A stretch of 64,000 nucleotides of DNA from Tahibacter amnicola (GTDB lineage: Bacteria; Pseudomonadota; Gammaproteobacteria; Xanthomonadales; Rhodanobacteraceae), in assembly GCF_025398735.1 (NCBI RefSeq), contig NZ_CP104694.1:2319001-2383000 (forward strand), in the 5' to 3' direction. The notes under the pieces were generated by a model that did not search any database, was not told the origin of the DNA, and saw nothing but the letters and a program-made list of their open reading frames with translations. Position 1 is the stretch's first letter. Each line of letters begins with the position of its first letter. The position numbers and the translations under genes were made by a program. Positions 20,674-29,592 of the stretch are shown here, one piece after another.

Positions 20674-22998
20674 TTACTGCAGGCCGTCCTTGATCGCCTT
20701 GGCGAGCGAACCCTGCGCATCGTCACCGCTGAATTCCCAGAAGAACGCACCGCCCAGTCCCTGGTTTTTCACGTACTGCATCTTCTCGAACACGAGCGGC
20801 GGGTCATCGAAACTCCAGAAGGTGCTGCCGTTGAAGATCCAGTGGGCCTTGGCCGTCGCGTCATTGTGGCCGGGCCAGCCGAGGTTCTTGAGCACCTTGT
20901 AGTCCTCGATGCCGGCTTCATAGGTGCCCGGCGCGGCGGAACCGTTCCGGTAGAGTCCATTGTTGGAATTGGGAACATTGGTCCAGCCGCGGCCGTAGAA
21001 GCCGATGCCGAGGTGGAGCTTGGACGCCGGAACGCCACGGCTGATGAACGCCTGCAGGGCGTCGTGGGAGTTGTAGGAGCGCACGTCGCCGGTGGACGGA
21101 TCCGCGGGCGAGCCGTACAGGGCCGAGTGATGATTGGTGGTCGATTCCCACGCGCCGTGGAAGTCGTAGGTCATCACGTTGATGAAATCCAGATACTGGT
21201 GGTACTGGCCCGGATCGGTGACGCGGATCTTGTCGATGCCCGCACCGGCGGCGATGGACAACAACAGGCCCGGGCGCACGGCATCCAGCTGGCGCCGGAA
21301 CTCGGCCAGGAGCGCGGTGAAGTTGGCGCTGTCTTCCGGACTGCCGCACTGCAGGCCGCAGGCGGCGGGGTATTCCCAGTCCAGGTCGATGCCGTCGAAC
21401 ACACCAGCCGCCGCGCCCGCACCGCCGGCGCCATCGGTCACCGGGAGATTGCCGCGGATGTACGCATCGATGCACGAGGCCACGAAGGCCTGGCGGTTCT
21501 CCGGCCGCGCCGCGCTGGAGAATCCGCGCGACCAGGTCCAGCCGCCCAGCGAGATCATCACCTTGAGGTTCGGGTACTTGGCCTTGAGCTTCTTGAGCTG
21601 GTTCCAGTTGCCGCGCAGCTTCTGGTCCCAGGTGTCAGCAACGCCATCGACGCTCTGCGCCGCGCCAAAGGCTTTGGTGTAGTCGGCAAAGGCATCACCG
21701 CCGGCGCCGGTGTTCGGATCGGACGGCTGCACCACGCCGACTTCGCAACGGTTGTTGCGCACGTTGCCGAAGGCATAGTTGATGTGGGTGAGCCTGGCTG
21801 CGCTGTCGCTGGTGTCGATATTGCGCACGATGTAGTTGCGGCCGTAGATGCCCCACTGGGTGAAATAGCCGATCACCTTCTTGGCGCCGTTGCTGATGGG
21901 CGAGGTACGCACCGTGATGGGCGCACTCTGGGCCGACTGGCCGGCTTCGTCGATCGCCTGGATGGTAAAGGTGTAAACCGTGTCCGCCGCGAGCCCGCCG
22001 GCGGTCGCCGATGTCGAGGCGGTTTCCGCGATCTGGCTGCCGCCCCGGAAGAGGCGGTAACGCACGGTGCAGTTGGCGCCGGCGCTGACGGCGTTCCAGG
22101 CCAGGTTGATGCTGCTGCTGGTCACGCCCGTCGAGCGCAGGTTGCCGGGCACGGGCGGCACGGTCGTGCAGGCGGCCGATGTCGTGCTGGCAGTGATTGC
22201 GCCGCTTTGCGCGGACGCATTGCCGGCGTTGTCGCGGGCACGGACGCGATAACTGTAGGAAGTGGCCGGCGTGAGGCCCGAATCGGTGAAGCTGGTCGAG
22301 GTGCTGGCGCCAACCAGGCTGCTGTTGCGGTAGACATCGTAGCCGGCGACGCCGCTGCCACCGGCGTTGTCGGTCGATGCGCTCCAGCTCAGGCTGATCG
22401 ACGTGCCGGTCTGGCTCGGCGAGGCCAGGTTGGACGGTACGCTGGGTGCAATCGTGTCGCCGCCGCCGGATACGGTGATCGAAACGGTGCCGGACGTGGC
22501 GCTGGCACCGGCGTTGTCGGTGGCGACGGCCTTGAGGGTGTAGTTGCCGGCCGGCACGTTCGCCCACGACACGCTGTACGGCGACGAGGTATCAGTGCCC
22601 AGCGACACCGCACCCTGGAAGAATTCCACCTTGCTGACCTGGCCATCGGCGTCCGATGCGCTGGCCGAGACGGTAATCGTGCTGCCGGGGGTGTGGGTCG
22701 ATCCGCTGGCGGGCGCCGTGAGCGTGACGGTCGGCGCGGTGTTGCTGCCGCCGCACATGCCCAGGTCGCGGTACCAGCCGCAGCTGGCGCAGTAGTTGGG
22801 CGGCGCATTCCAGATGGGCACCAGGGCTTCGTAGAGCCGGTTCTGGTACACCATGCGGTCGCCGGGGTTGTAGACCGTGGACGCATTCCACGTGGCCACA
22901 CCGCTGCAGTTGACGGTCTGCGCCGCCACGGCGCCGCCGCCCAGCGTCAGGCACAACAGGAAACTCAACCGGATGGTGAGTCGGGTTCGGAATCGCAT
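20674..22998 (-). CDS. Secreted multidomain GH18 chitinase
   Basis: 774 residues from an ATG with GGGAG about 8 bases upstream; the frame continues upstream but without a signal peptide. Order of parts: Sec signal peptide (1 to about 25, ending AVAAQ); CBM5/12-type chitin-binding module (about 28-80, ATWNASTVYNPGDRMVYQN, paired Cys); Ig-like domain (about 85-182). Two fibronectin type III domains (about 190-280 and 285-372) precede the GH18 TIM barrel (about 378-774). The catalytic DxxDxDxE motif is DGIDLDWE with the acid Glu542. The enzyme should cleave chitin to N-acetylglucosamine oligomers outside the cell. A LacI-type operator palindrome lies about 320 bases upstream. Confidence 0.95.
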   Translation of the reverse strand: MRFRTRLTIRLSFLLCLTLGGGAVAAQTVNCSGVATWNASTVYNPGDRMVYQNRLYEALVPIWNAPPNYCASCGWYRDLGMCGGSNTAPTVTLTAPASGSTHTPGSTITVSASASDADGQVSKVEFFQGAVSLGTDTSSPYSVSWANVPAGNYTLKAVATDNAGASATSGTVSITVSGGGDTIAPSVPSNLASPSQTGTSISLSWSASTDNAGGSGVAGYDVYRNSSLVGASTSTSFTDSGLTPATSYSYRVRARDNAGNASAQSGAITASTTSAACTTVPPVPGNLRSTGVTSSSINLAWNAVSAGANCTVRYRLFRGGSQIAETASTSATAGGLAADTVYTFTIQAIDEAGQSAQSAPITVRTSPISNGAKKVIGYFTQWGIYGRNYIVRNIDTSDSAARLTHINYAFGNVRNNRCEVGVVQPSDPNTGAGGDAFADYTKAFGAAQSVDGVADTWDQKLRGNWNQLKKLKAKYPNLKVMISLGGWTWSRGFSSAARPENRQAFVASCIDAYIRGNLPVTDGAGGAGAAAGVFDGIDLDWEYPAACGLQCGSPEDSANFTALLAEFRRQLDAVRPGLLLSIAAGAGIDKIRVTDPGQYHQYLDFINVMTYDFHGAWESTTNHHSALYGSPADPSTGDVRSYNSHDALQAFISRGVPASKLHLGIGFYGRGWTNVPNSNNGLYRNGSAAPGTYEAGIEDYKVLKNLGWPGHNDATAKAHWIFNGSTFWSFDDPPLVFEKMQYVKNQGLGGAFFWEFSGDDAQGSLAKAIKDGLQ

Positions 22999-23315
22999 GA
23001 GCCTTGCTCCCTTTCGAGGTGATCGTGAGAGCACCCGGGAGAGACGCGGAACCGGCGTGCGGGTCAGTCCAGCCACGGCCGCGCCGACACGCCTGCGCGA
23101 CGGCAACAACGCCCCATGACCGATGCGATCCGTCGCGCGATGCTCCAGGACTCCGCAAGACGACGATTACCGCACGCTCCTCCCCGAGCGCACGTGGGAC
23201 TGCCTGCGACGTCAGGCCCTATCCCCCGAATAGGCGACGACCACGCCGGACCGAGACGGCGGCCTGTGCAAATACACGGTGCCGTACGTCCGTCGCGGTG
23301 CGCACAATGAACCCG

Positions 23316-23333
23316 GTTGACAACGTTGTCAAC
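23316..23333. promoter_or_regulatory. LacI-type operator palindrome
   Basis: GTTGACAACGTTGTCAAC is a perfect 18-bp palindrome centred on CG, the hallmark of LacI-family operators. Its core TGACAACGTTGTCA matches, as I recall it, the consensus for the LacI-type GlcNAc regulators of Xanthomonas and related bacteria. Read toward the chitinase it contains a consensus -35 (TTGACA, 23332 down to 23327), with CATTGT 17 bases further on. A bound repressor would therefore cover the promoter. No LacI regulator gene is in the window. Confidence 0.65.
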
Positions 23334-23434
23334 ATAATGACTTCGAATTTTGTGGGGATGTTCACAAGCGACGCCTTCTGTGAGCGCCTGCTGTTAATTC
23401 GCCGTGAAACGGCGTCGTCCGCGGCAAGACAGGC

Positions 23435-23450
23435 GTGACAACGTTGCCGG
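23435..23450. promoter_or_regulatory. Degenerate second LacI-type operator
   Basis: GTGACAACGTTGCCGG keeps the left half-site TGACAAC and the CG centre, with two changes in the right half. It is centred 118 bases from the perfect site. A main plus auxiliary operator arrangement, as in looped LacI systems, is possible. Confidence 0.4.
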
Positions 23451-23572
23451 TAGTGTGCGTGCGGTCAGCCGGTTCCGCCGGCCGGTCGGGCGGGAGATCG
23501 CTTCCGACGTGACACTTGCCGCGCCAATTCCGCGAACGCTACCTTTCCGTTTCATCCACACGGGAGCGTGTC

Positions 23573-23932
23573 ATGACCTACCAGGGCGGCTGCCATTGCG
23601 GCGCGATCAGCATCCAGGTGCAGGGCGAAATCGGCGAGGTCTATGAGTGCAATTGCTCGCTGTGCAGCAAGCGCGGCTACCTGCTGTGGTTCGTCGATCG
23701 CAGCCAGGTGACGGTCACGGGTGAGTCCGCGATGGCCACCTATCGCTTCAACACCCATAAGATCGGCCACCATTTCTGCCCGACCTGCGGCTGCGCACCA
23801 ATGGGCAGCGCCGGCGACAAGGCCGCAATCAACGTGCGTTGCCTGGATGCTGTCGATGTGAAAGCGCTGACGATCAAGCCGGTTGACGGCCGCAGCATTC
23901 CGATGGCGCCGCCAGCCGCGCAGAACGCGTGA
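23573..23932 (+). CDS. GFA-family (glutathione-dependent formaldehyde-activating) protein
   Basis: 119 residues; GGGAG lies 6-7 bases before the ATG. All cysteines of the zinc-binding GFA fold are present: CHC at 7-9, CNCSLC at 26-31 and CPTCGC at 69-74. GFA/CENP-V-type proteins bind zinc and glutathione or small thiol adducts. True formaldehyde-activating function is shown for few members, so the specific role is open. Stop codons of this gene and the next, opposite gene are 4 bases apart. Confidence 0.88.
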   Translation: MTYQGGCHCGAISIQVQGEIGEVYECNCSLCSKRGYLLWFVDRSQVTVTGESAMATYRFNTHKIGHHFCPTCGCAPMGSAGDKAAINVRCLDAVDVKALTIKPVDGRSIPMAPPAAQNA

Positions 23933-23936
23933 TGGG

Positions 23937-25178
23937 TTATTCGGGTCGCCGTGCCCAGCGCGCTGCGGCCCGACCGGCGATGCGGCCGCTGGCGAACGAC
24001 GCCGTCAGCAGATAGCCGCCAGTCGGGGCTTCCCAGTCCAGCATTTCGCCGGCGCAGAATACGCCCGGCATGTCGCGCAGCATGAGGTCCGCATCCAGGC
24101 CCTCCAGGGCCACGCCGCCGGCGGTGCTGATGGCTTCGGCCACCGGTCGCGGGCGGTGCAGGGTCAGCGGCAGGGCCTTGATGGCCTTCGCCAGCGTGGC
24201 GGGGTCGTTCATGGCGGCGCGGTCGAGCACCTCATAGAGCAGGCCGGCTTTCACGCCGTCGATGCCGGCGTGCCGCCGCAGATGCTCGCTGAGCGAGCGC
24301 TTCCCACGCGGCTTGGCCAGATCCTGGGCAATGCGCGACGCGGTCTTTGCCGGAGCGAGGTCGAGCGTCACGGCTGTCGGTCCCTGGGCGTCGATCTGGT
24401 CCCGGATTGCCGCGGATGCCGCGTAGATCAGGCTGCCTTCGACGCCATACTCACTGATCACCATTTCGCCCTGGCGCGTCTGCGGACCTTGGAGGCCGAC
24501 CCAGCGCAACGTGACCGGCTTGACGGGATCGCCCGCATGGCGCGAGCGGAAGTGCTCGCTCCACGGTACCTCAAACCCGCAATTGGCCGGCTTGAGCGGC
24601 GCCAGTGGAATACCGCGGTCCGCCAGCAGCGGGAACCAGCGACCATCTGATCCCAGTACTGGCCAGCTGGCGCCACCGAGCGCCAGCACGAGCGCGTCCG
24701 CCGCTACGGCAACGGCAGCTCCCTCGCGCGGCTGCAGGCGCACGGTGCCGTCGGCGTTCCAGCCCTCCCAGCGGTGATTGACGTGGAAGGTCACGCCACG
24801 CTCGCGCAGGCGTCGCACCCAGGCGCGCAGCAGCGGCGCGGCCTTGAGATCGACCGGAAAGACGCGGCCGGACGTTCCGACGAAGGTTTCGACGCCCAGC
24901 CCGCGCGCCCATTCGCGCAGCGCGGGCGCGTCGAACTCACGCAGCCACGCGGCGACGGCGTCTGACCGGGCGCCGAAGCGCGCGACGAACGGCGCAAATG
25001 ATTCGGAATGGGTGAGATTGAGACCGCCCTTGCCCGCCAGCAGGAACTTGCGCCCGACCGAGCCCATGGCGTCGTAGAGGTGAACCGGGCAGCCCGCATC
25101 GGCAGCGGCTTCGGCCGCCATCAGGCCGGCGGGGCCGCCGCCGATCACGACCACGGAGGAAGACGAGGGCATCGGCAT
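23937..25178 (-). CDS. HI0933-family flavoprotein (PP_4765/YhiN-like oxidoreductase)
   Basis: 413 residues. The N-terminal dinucleotide-binding motif VVVIGGGPAGLMAAEAAADAG (about 9-29) is followed by GRKFLLAGKGGLNLTHSE, the strongly conserved FAD-site signature of the HI0933/YhiN family. The C-terminal GGVALEGLDADLMLRDMPGVFCAGEMLDWEAPTGGYLLT completes the FAD site. Family members bind FAD; their substrates are largely unknown. It resembles the PP_4765 branch more than E. coli YhiN. It may be cotranscribed with the upstream channel gene (about 58-base gap). Confidence 0.9.
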   Translation of the reverse strand: MPMPSSSSVVVIGGGPAGLMAAEAAADAGCPVHLYDAMGSVGRKFLLAGKGGLNLTHSESFAPFVARFGARSDAVAAWLREFDAPALREWARGLGVETFVGTSGRVFPVDLKAAPLLRAWVRRLRERGVTFHVNHRWEGWNADGTVRLQPREGAAVAVAADALVLALGGASWPVLGSDGRWFPLLADRGIPLAPLKPANCGFEVPWSEHFRSRHAGDPVKPVTLRWVGLQGPQTRQGEMVISEYGVEGSLIYAASAAIRDQIDAQGPTAVTLDLAPAKTASRIAQDLAKPRGKRSLSEHLRRHAGIDGVKAGLLYEVLDRAAMNDPATLAKAIKALPLTLHRPRPVAEAISTAGGVALEGLDADLMLRDMPGVFCAGEMLDWEAPTGGYLLTASFASGRIAGRAAARWARRPE

Positions 25179-25236
25179 CGGACGATCAGGGACGGGCGCG
25201 CATGATACGCGACACGGTACCCCGTCGCGGAGCGGC

Positions 25237-27114
25237 TCAGCTGGTGACGACGATGAGTTGGTCCTGGGTGGTGTAGCGGATCTTCTCTGCCCGGTCCGGA
25301 TTGAAGACGACGCCGAACTGGCGGTCGGGGTCGTCCGTCAGCGCGGCGCGCCGGTAGCCGATGGCGGTTTCACCCCGGAGTGCGGCCGACTCGATCAGGG
25401 TCTGGAAGTCCACCGCCGTGTTGATGCGGATGTAGCTGGGAATCAGGCGCGCATGAATCACCGGGGCCGGCGCGCTGGACAGGCTCGCGTACACCGGCGC
25501 GCAGGCCCGCGACTCGGCCACGCGGGCCAGCAGTGAGCCGATCATGCGCGTCGTCGGGACGATGTCGTCCAGTCGCGCCAGTCGCGCCAGCGAGGGGCTG
25601 TGCAGGTCGAGCATCTCGCTGATGACCGGCAGCGGCCGGCCAATCTTTTCCGCCAGGTGGCGCAGGTGCAGCAGGATCATCACCGTAACCGAATCGGCCT
25701 GTGACAGCGCGGTTCCAGCGGGCGAAAGCACCACGATCTGCTGGAAGTCGGCTGGCGCGAGCGATTCGAGCAGCGCCGCGTCGGAGGGATCGCCGTCGCA
25801 GTGATGCAGGCGGCGCGACGTCATCTGCTGCGCCAGGCCGGAGAGCTGCCCGGGTACGCGTGCATCGTTGCTGACCACGACGATGTCCGAGCCCGCGGCC
25901 GGCGCGGCATCGAGTTCGCGGATCAGGCGCGCGGCGCGCGTGTTCCACCCGAGCAGCAAGGTGCGCTCGACAGCGGGTTCCGCCCGCGCGCCCAGGAGGA
26001 TGGCGGAGCGATTGGCCTTGGGCGTCGTGGCAAGGGCATTGGCCGGCTGGTCGCCGATGGCAATCAGCCGGTCGCCCGGCGCAAGCCGTGTGCGCATCGG
26101 CGGGTTGAACTGGCTCTCGCCGCCGGCGTGCACGACGCCCAGCGGTGCATAGCCCTGGTTGGCGAGCAGGGCCTCGCGGTAGGTGCGGCCGATCAGGGCG
26201 GGCTCGTCGCGCAGCACCAGCGGTGCCTGGGCGCGATCGAGCAGCGAGCGGTAGATGACGCTGATGCCCGGCTGGCGGCAGCTCTGCGCCAGCACGCGGG
26301 CGACCAGATCGTCCCCGCGGACGAAGTGAGTGTCGGTGCCGCCGGCCAGGGCCGCGGCGGCCGGGTGCATATCGGCCTGGAGTTCGGCGACCACATGGCA
26401 CGATCCGGCCCGGAACGCCGGGTGCCCGGTGATCGCCAGCACTGATTGCAGCACCGCGCCATCGGAAGCACCCGCGTCATCGGCCAGTACCACGATGGCG
26501 TTGGCCGATTCCGGCGATACCTGGCGCAGGTCGCCGTGATCGCGCGCGCTGCCGCGCCGGAACACCACGTTGCGGTGGCTGGCGTCCGGGAGGTTCCAGG
26601 CCAGGTGGTCTTCGACGTGAATGGCATCCTGCTCGGCCAGCACGACAACGCGCTGCAGCTCGCCTTCGCCGTCGGGCTGGCTGAGCGAGCTGACCACCGA
26701 GGCGGTCTTGCTCGACCAGCCTACGACCACGGTGTGCCCGCGCTCCACGACCAGTGCCCGGCGCGGGCGCGGCGTGGTGCGGGCGTGCAGCGCAAGGCCC
26801 AGCGTTCCGGTGAGAAGCGCCGCGGTCAGGAGCACGCCGATGGTGACCACCGCCAGCAGCACCGGCACGATCCAGCCGCCGCCCAGCCCCAGGGCATCGA
26901 GCAGGCTGCGCCAGGTCATGATGATCAGGCCCAGGGGCAGGGTGGCGCTGGTCAGCTGGCTGTCGCCCGACAGGCCGACGACAAGGGCGGTCAGCACCGC
27001 GCACAGGCTGCAGGCCAGGATGACCGGTCCGTACGGAATACGCGCCTTGCCCGCGAGGGTGCTTTCCCATCGGTAGCGCAGACGGTCGCGCCAGGTGATC
27101 GGTGCTTGCGGCAT
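25237..27114 (-). CDS. CASTOR/POLLUX-like putative ion channel
   Basis: 625 residues. Two membrane-spanning stretches lie near the N-terminus (about 28-50 and 85-108), with a pore-loop-like segment (TLPLGLIIMTWRSLLDALG) between them. Two RCK/TrkA-N-like nucleotide-binding regions follow; the first starts at HTVVVGWSSKTASVVSSL and has a TGHPAF motif near 230. This layout matches the bacterial relatives of plant CASTOR and POLLUX channels, which pass cations and are gated by ligands on the RCK ring. The ion is not deducible. It diverges from the multicopper oxidase gene. Confidence 0.82.
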   Translation of the reverse strand: MPQAPITWRDRLRYRWESTLAGKARIPYGPVILACSLCAVLTALVVGLSGDSQLTSATLPLGLIIMTWRSLLDALGLGGGWIVPVLLAVVTIGVLLTAALLTGTLGLALHARTTPRPRRALVVERGHTVVVGWSSKTASVVSSLSQPDGEGELQRVVVLAEQDAIHVEDHLAWNLPDASHRNVVFRRGSARDHGDLRQVSPESANAIVVLADDAGASDGAVLQSVLAITGHPAFRAGSCHVVAELQADMHPAAAALAGGTDTHFVRGDDLVARVLAQSCRQPGISVIYRSLLDRAQAPLVLRDEPALIGRTYREALLANQGYAPLGVVHAGGESQFNPPMRTRLAPGDRLIAIGDQPANALATTPKANRSAILLGARAEPAVERTLLLGWNTRAARLIRELDAAPAAGSDIVVVSNDARVPGQLSGLAQQMTSRRLHHCDGDPSDAALLESLAPADFQQIVVLSPAGTALSQADSVTVMILLHLRHLAEKIGRPLPVISEMLDLHSPSLARLARLDDIVPTTRMIGSLLARVAESRACAPVYASLSSAPAPVIHARLIPSYIRINTAVDFQTLIESAALRGETAIGYRRAALTDDPDRQFGVVFNPDRAEKIRYTTQDQLIVVTS

Positions 27115-27193
27115 GGGGCGGATTGTCGGTCAGGGGCGCGCACGATACAGGGCGGGACTGGCCGGCGGAAGTTGCGCGGTGTCAATCCCGCCA

Positions 27194-27215
27194 CCCGGTA
27201 CGGAGCCGTACCGGG
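27194..27215. promoter_or_regulatory. 22-bp inverted repeat between channel and oxidase genes
   Basis: CCCGGTACGG-AG-CCGTACCGGG: perfect 10-bp arms, in the 425-base divergent gap. A 12-bp palindrome, TGTCCCGGGACA, lies at 27301-27312. The rest of the gap holds the promoter candidate below and nothing else that I recognise. The repeat may be a regulator site, but no partner is identifiable. Confidence 0.4.
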
Positions 27216-27445
27216 CGATCCCGGCGGACGAGACTCCGCGACCGCCTATCTTCCGACAGGAACGGCCGCCGATCTTTGCCGTAAACGACACTTTGGCGAC
27301 TGTCCCGGGACAAGACACCGCACCGGAGCCTCTGCCGGGAGGTCCGTCCGCCACTGGATGGCCGTCGCCGCCCCCGGGGCAGAATGCGTCGCCAACCGCG
27401 GACGTGCGACAGATTACAGAGGTAGCCAAAGAGTCAATTAGCTTT

Positions 27446-27472
27446 TTGGCAAAGCGGATTTCGTGCTAGCGT
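27446..27472 (+). promoter_or_regulatory. Candidate promoter for multicopper oxidase
   Basis: TTGGCA (27446-27451), a 15-base spacer and TAGCGT (27467-27472) with a TG extended -10 (TGC before TAGCGT). It lies in an AT-richer stretch 68 bases before the start codon. Confidence 0.35.
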
Positions 27473-27539
27473 AGCCGGGCAGTCCGTTCGAAGTCCGGGG
27501 TGCCGCCGCAACGGTGGCCATGCATTGCTAGGGGGCTTT

Positions 27540-29525
27540 ATGGGTATGCCGGTCGTTTCGGCAGGCGCGCGCCTGCCGCGTTCATATCGTTTCCGCGCCG
27601 TATCGGCGGTGCCGCTGGCGCTGCTGGGCGCCCTGGTCGCCGTCGCGCCGGCCAGCGCCGATGCACCGCGGCAGGATCTTCCGCCCGTGCTGGCGAACAT
27701 TCTGCGTGATGCGGTCGGCGCGCCCGCCGCCGAAAACGCCATCAGCGGGTTTACGCGGCTGCCGGAGATCCGGCCGCATGACGCGCGGCTGGACCTGGAC
27801 ATCGTCTACACCGAATCGACGATCTACAACCCCGCCACCGGCCGGGATGACAAGGTGCGCCTGCGCTCCTACCGGGGCAAGGGAACCAACCCGAAGATTC
27901 CCTTTGTCGCGCCGACGATCGAGATCCAGCCCGGCGAGACCGTGCGCATCGGTCTTAACAACCAGTTGCCGCCGGAACCCAATTGCACGCCGCCGGACAT
28001 CAACACGCCGCATTGCTTCAATTCCACCAACTTGCATTCGCATGGCCTGTGGGTAAGCCCCACCGGCAACAGCGACAACGTGCTGCTGACGATCCGCCCG
28101 ACGGTGAGCTTCCAGTACGAATACAACGTGCCGTTCGACCACCCTGCCGGCACCTTCTGGTACCACCCGCACCTGCACGGTTCCACCGCGCTGCAGGTGT
28201 CCAGCGGCATGGCGGGAACCCTGATCATACGTGGCAGCCGCAAGCCGACGCCGGAGAAGAACGGCGACATCGACACCCTGCTGTCGGTGTATCCGGATGG
28301 AAAGCCGGTCGTGGAGCGCGTGCTGGAATTCCAGCAGGTGCAATACGCCTGCCGCGACAAGAATGGTCAGATCAAGGTGGAGAAAGACGCCGCCGGCAAG
28401 GTGATCGCCTGGGTGTGCGACCCGGGCGATGTCGGCACCATCGAGAGCTACGACCAGTTCGGGCCGAACAGTTGGCAGGAGTCGAATCGGTACACCAGCA
28501 TCAATGGCCAGGTTCTGCCCACCTTTGCCGGTGTTGCAGCCGGACGCCTCGAACGCTGGCGTGCCGTACACGCCGGCGTGCGCAACACCGTCACCCTGCA
28601 GTTCAAGAAGATGCGCGCCAATGCGCCGACCTTCGACAAACTCCGCGCCGCGGATCTGGATGCCTGGGCGCACGAGAACTGCACCGGTGACGTCCTGCCC
28701 CAGTGGGAAATCGCCGCAGATGGCCTGACCCACGCGCAGATGATCGAGAAGACCCAGAACGTGCTTCAGCCGGGTTATCGCAGCGACGTGCTGGTTGTCT
28801 TTCCCGAAGCGGGCGAGTACTGCGTCATCGACGCGGCCGCGCCAGCCAACTCGGCCGTCGGGAATATCGAGGAGAGCCGCCAGGTGCTGGGCAAGGTGCT
28901 GGTTTCCAAGGGCGTGCCGGTCGGCGGCGACATCCGCAAATTCCTGACCACGCAGTTGCAGGCGATGGCCGGCAAGTCCATGCGGCCGGACATGCGGGAA
29001 AAGGTGAAGGCGGCCCTGGGCGACAACCTGCAGACCGGCAGCTTCGTACCGCACCCGACGATCGAACAGGTCAACGGCTATCAGGATGTGGAATTCAACA
29101 TCGTCACGACGCAGACGCCGCCGCTGTTCCAGGTCAACGGCCATTCCTATGACCCGACCCAGGCGCGCACGCTGATCCTGGGGAAAGTGGAGGAATGGAC
29201 GATCACCTCCAAGCTGGCAGGCCATCCGTTCCACATCCATGTCAATCCGTTCCAGGTGGTGAAGATCCTCGATCCGGCGGGCAATGACGTGAGCGAGAAG
29301 GGCGAGCCGAACGATCCCCAGTACGCCAACCTCAAAGGTACCTGGAAAGACACGCTCTTCGTCAAGCAGAACTACAAGATCGTGATGCGCACGCGCTACC
29401 AGCGTTACATCGGCGAATACGTCCTGCATTGCCACATCCTCGATCACGAGGACCAGGGCATGATGCAGAACATCAACATGGTGCTGCCTGATGGCCAGGG
29501 CGGCGGCATTACCGGCCATCACTGA
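27540..29525 (+). CDS. Secreted multicopper oxidase (laccase-like)
   Basis: 661 residues from the ATG at 27540 behind AGGGGG; an ATG two codons later has better spacing and is a real alternative. An N-terminal signal peptide ends near AVAPASADA. The copper sites are complete: LHSHGLW (His166, His168), WYHPHLHG (His209, His211), HPFHIH (His562, 565, 567) and HCHILDHE (His630, Cys631, His632, His636). The Cys631 and nearby Met in DQGMMQ supply the type 1 site. It oxidises phenols, metals or similar one-electron donors with O2 in the periplasm or outside; the substrate is unknown. No copper-resistance partner genes are adjacent. Confidence 0.93.
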   Translation: MGMPVVSAGARLPRSYRFRAVSAVPLALLGALVAVAPASADAPRQDLPPVLANILRDAVGAPAAENAISGFTRLPEIRPHDARLDLDIVYTESTIYNPATGRDDKVRLRSYRGKGTNPKIPFVAPTIEIQPGETVRIGLNNQLPPEPNCTPPDINTPHCFNSTNLHSHGLWVSPTGNSDNVLLTIRPTVSFQYEYNVPFDHPAGTFWYHPHLHGSTALQVSSGMAGTLIIRGSRKPTPEKNGDIDTLLSVYPDGKPVVERVLEFQQVQYACRDKNGQIKVEKDAAGKVIAWVCDPGDVGTIESYDQFGPNSWQESNRYTSINGQVLPTFAGVAAGRLERWRAVHAGVRNTVTLQFKKMRANAPTFDKLRAADLDAWAHENCTGDVLPQWEIAADGLTHAQMIEKTQNVLQPGYRSDVLVVFPEAGEYCVIDAAAPANSAVGNIEESRQVLGKVLVSKGVPVGGDIRKFLTTQLQAMAGKSMRPDMREKVKAALGDNLQTGSFVPHPTIEQVNGYQDVEFNIVTTQTPPLFQVNGHSYDPTQARTLILGKVEEWTITSKLAGHPFHIHVNPFQVVKILDPAGNDVSEKGEPNDPQYANLKGTWKDTLFVKQNYKIVMRTRYQRYIGEYVLHCHILDHEDQGMMQNINMVLPDGQGGGITGHH

Positions 29526-29542
29526 TGCGCTGAGTGACCGAT

Positions 29543-29577
29543 CGGGTGGGTGCGCATAGTGGCGTACCCACCCGTTT
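29543..29577 (+). terminator. Rho-independent terminator of the multicopper oxidase gene
   Basis: Stem of 13 pairs (one G-U) built on CGGGTGGGT / ACCCACCCG with a 6-nt loop, followed by TTTGTT. It lies 17 bases after the stop and 15 bases before the end of the convergent OmpA-like gene. Confidence 0.75.
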
Positions 29578-29592
29578 GTTCGGTGAAGTACC

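Larger units (their letters stand above)
22999..23572. other. 574-base intergenic region between chitinase and GFA gene
   Basis: The divergent upstream regions of the chitinase (minus) and the GFA gene (plus). The chitinase-proximal ~300 bases are GC-rich with no coding signal I trust. AT content rises around 23310-23400, where a perfect 18-bp palindrome lies, and a degenerate copy sits near 23440. Small open frames here lack family features and ribosome sites. Confidence 0.6.

Noticed and set aside
20641-23022. Plus-strand open frame of 793 codons opposite the chitinase
   Set aside because: Val/Gly/Arg-rich shadow; the minus strand carries complete chitinase domains and a signal peptide.
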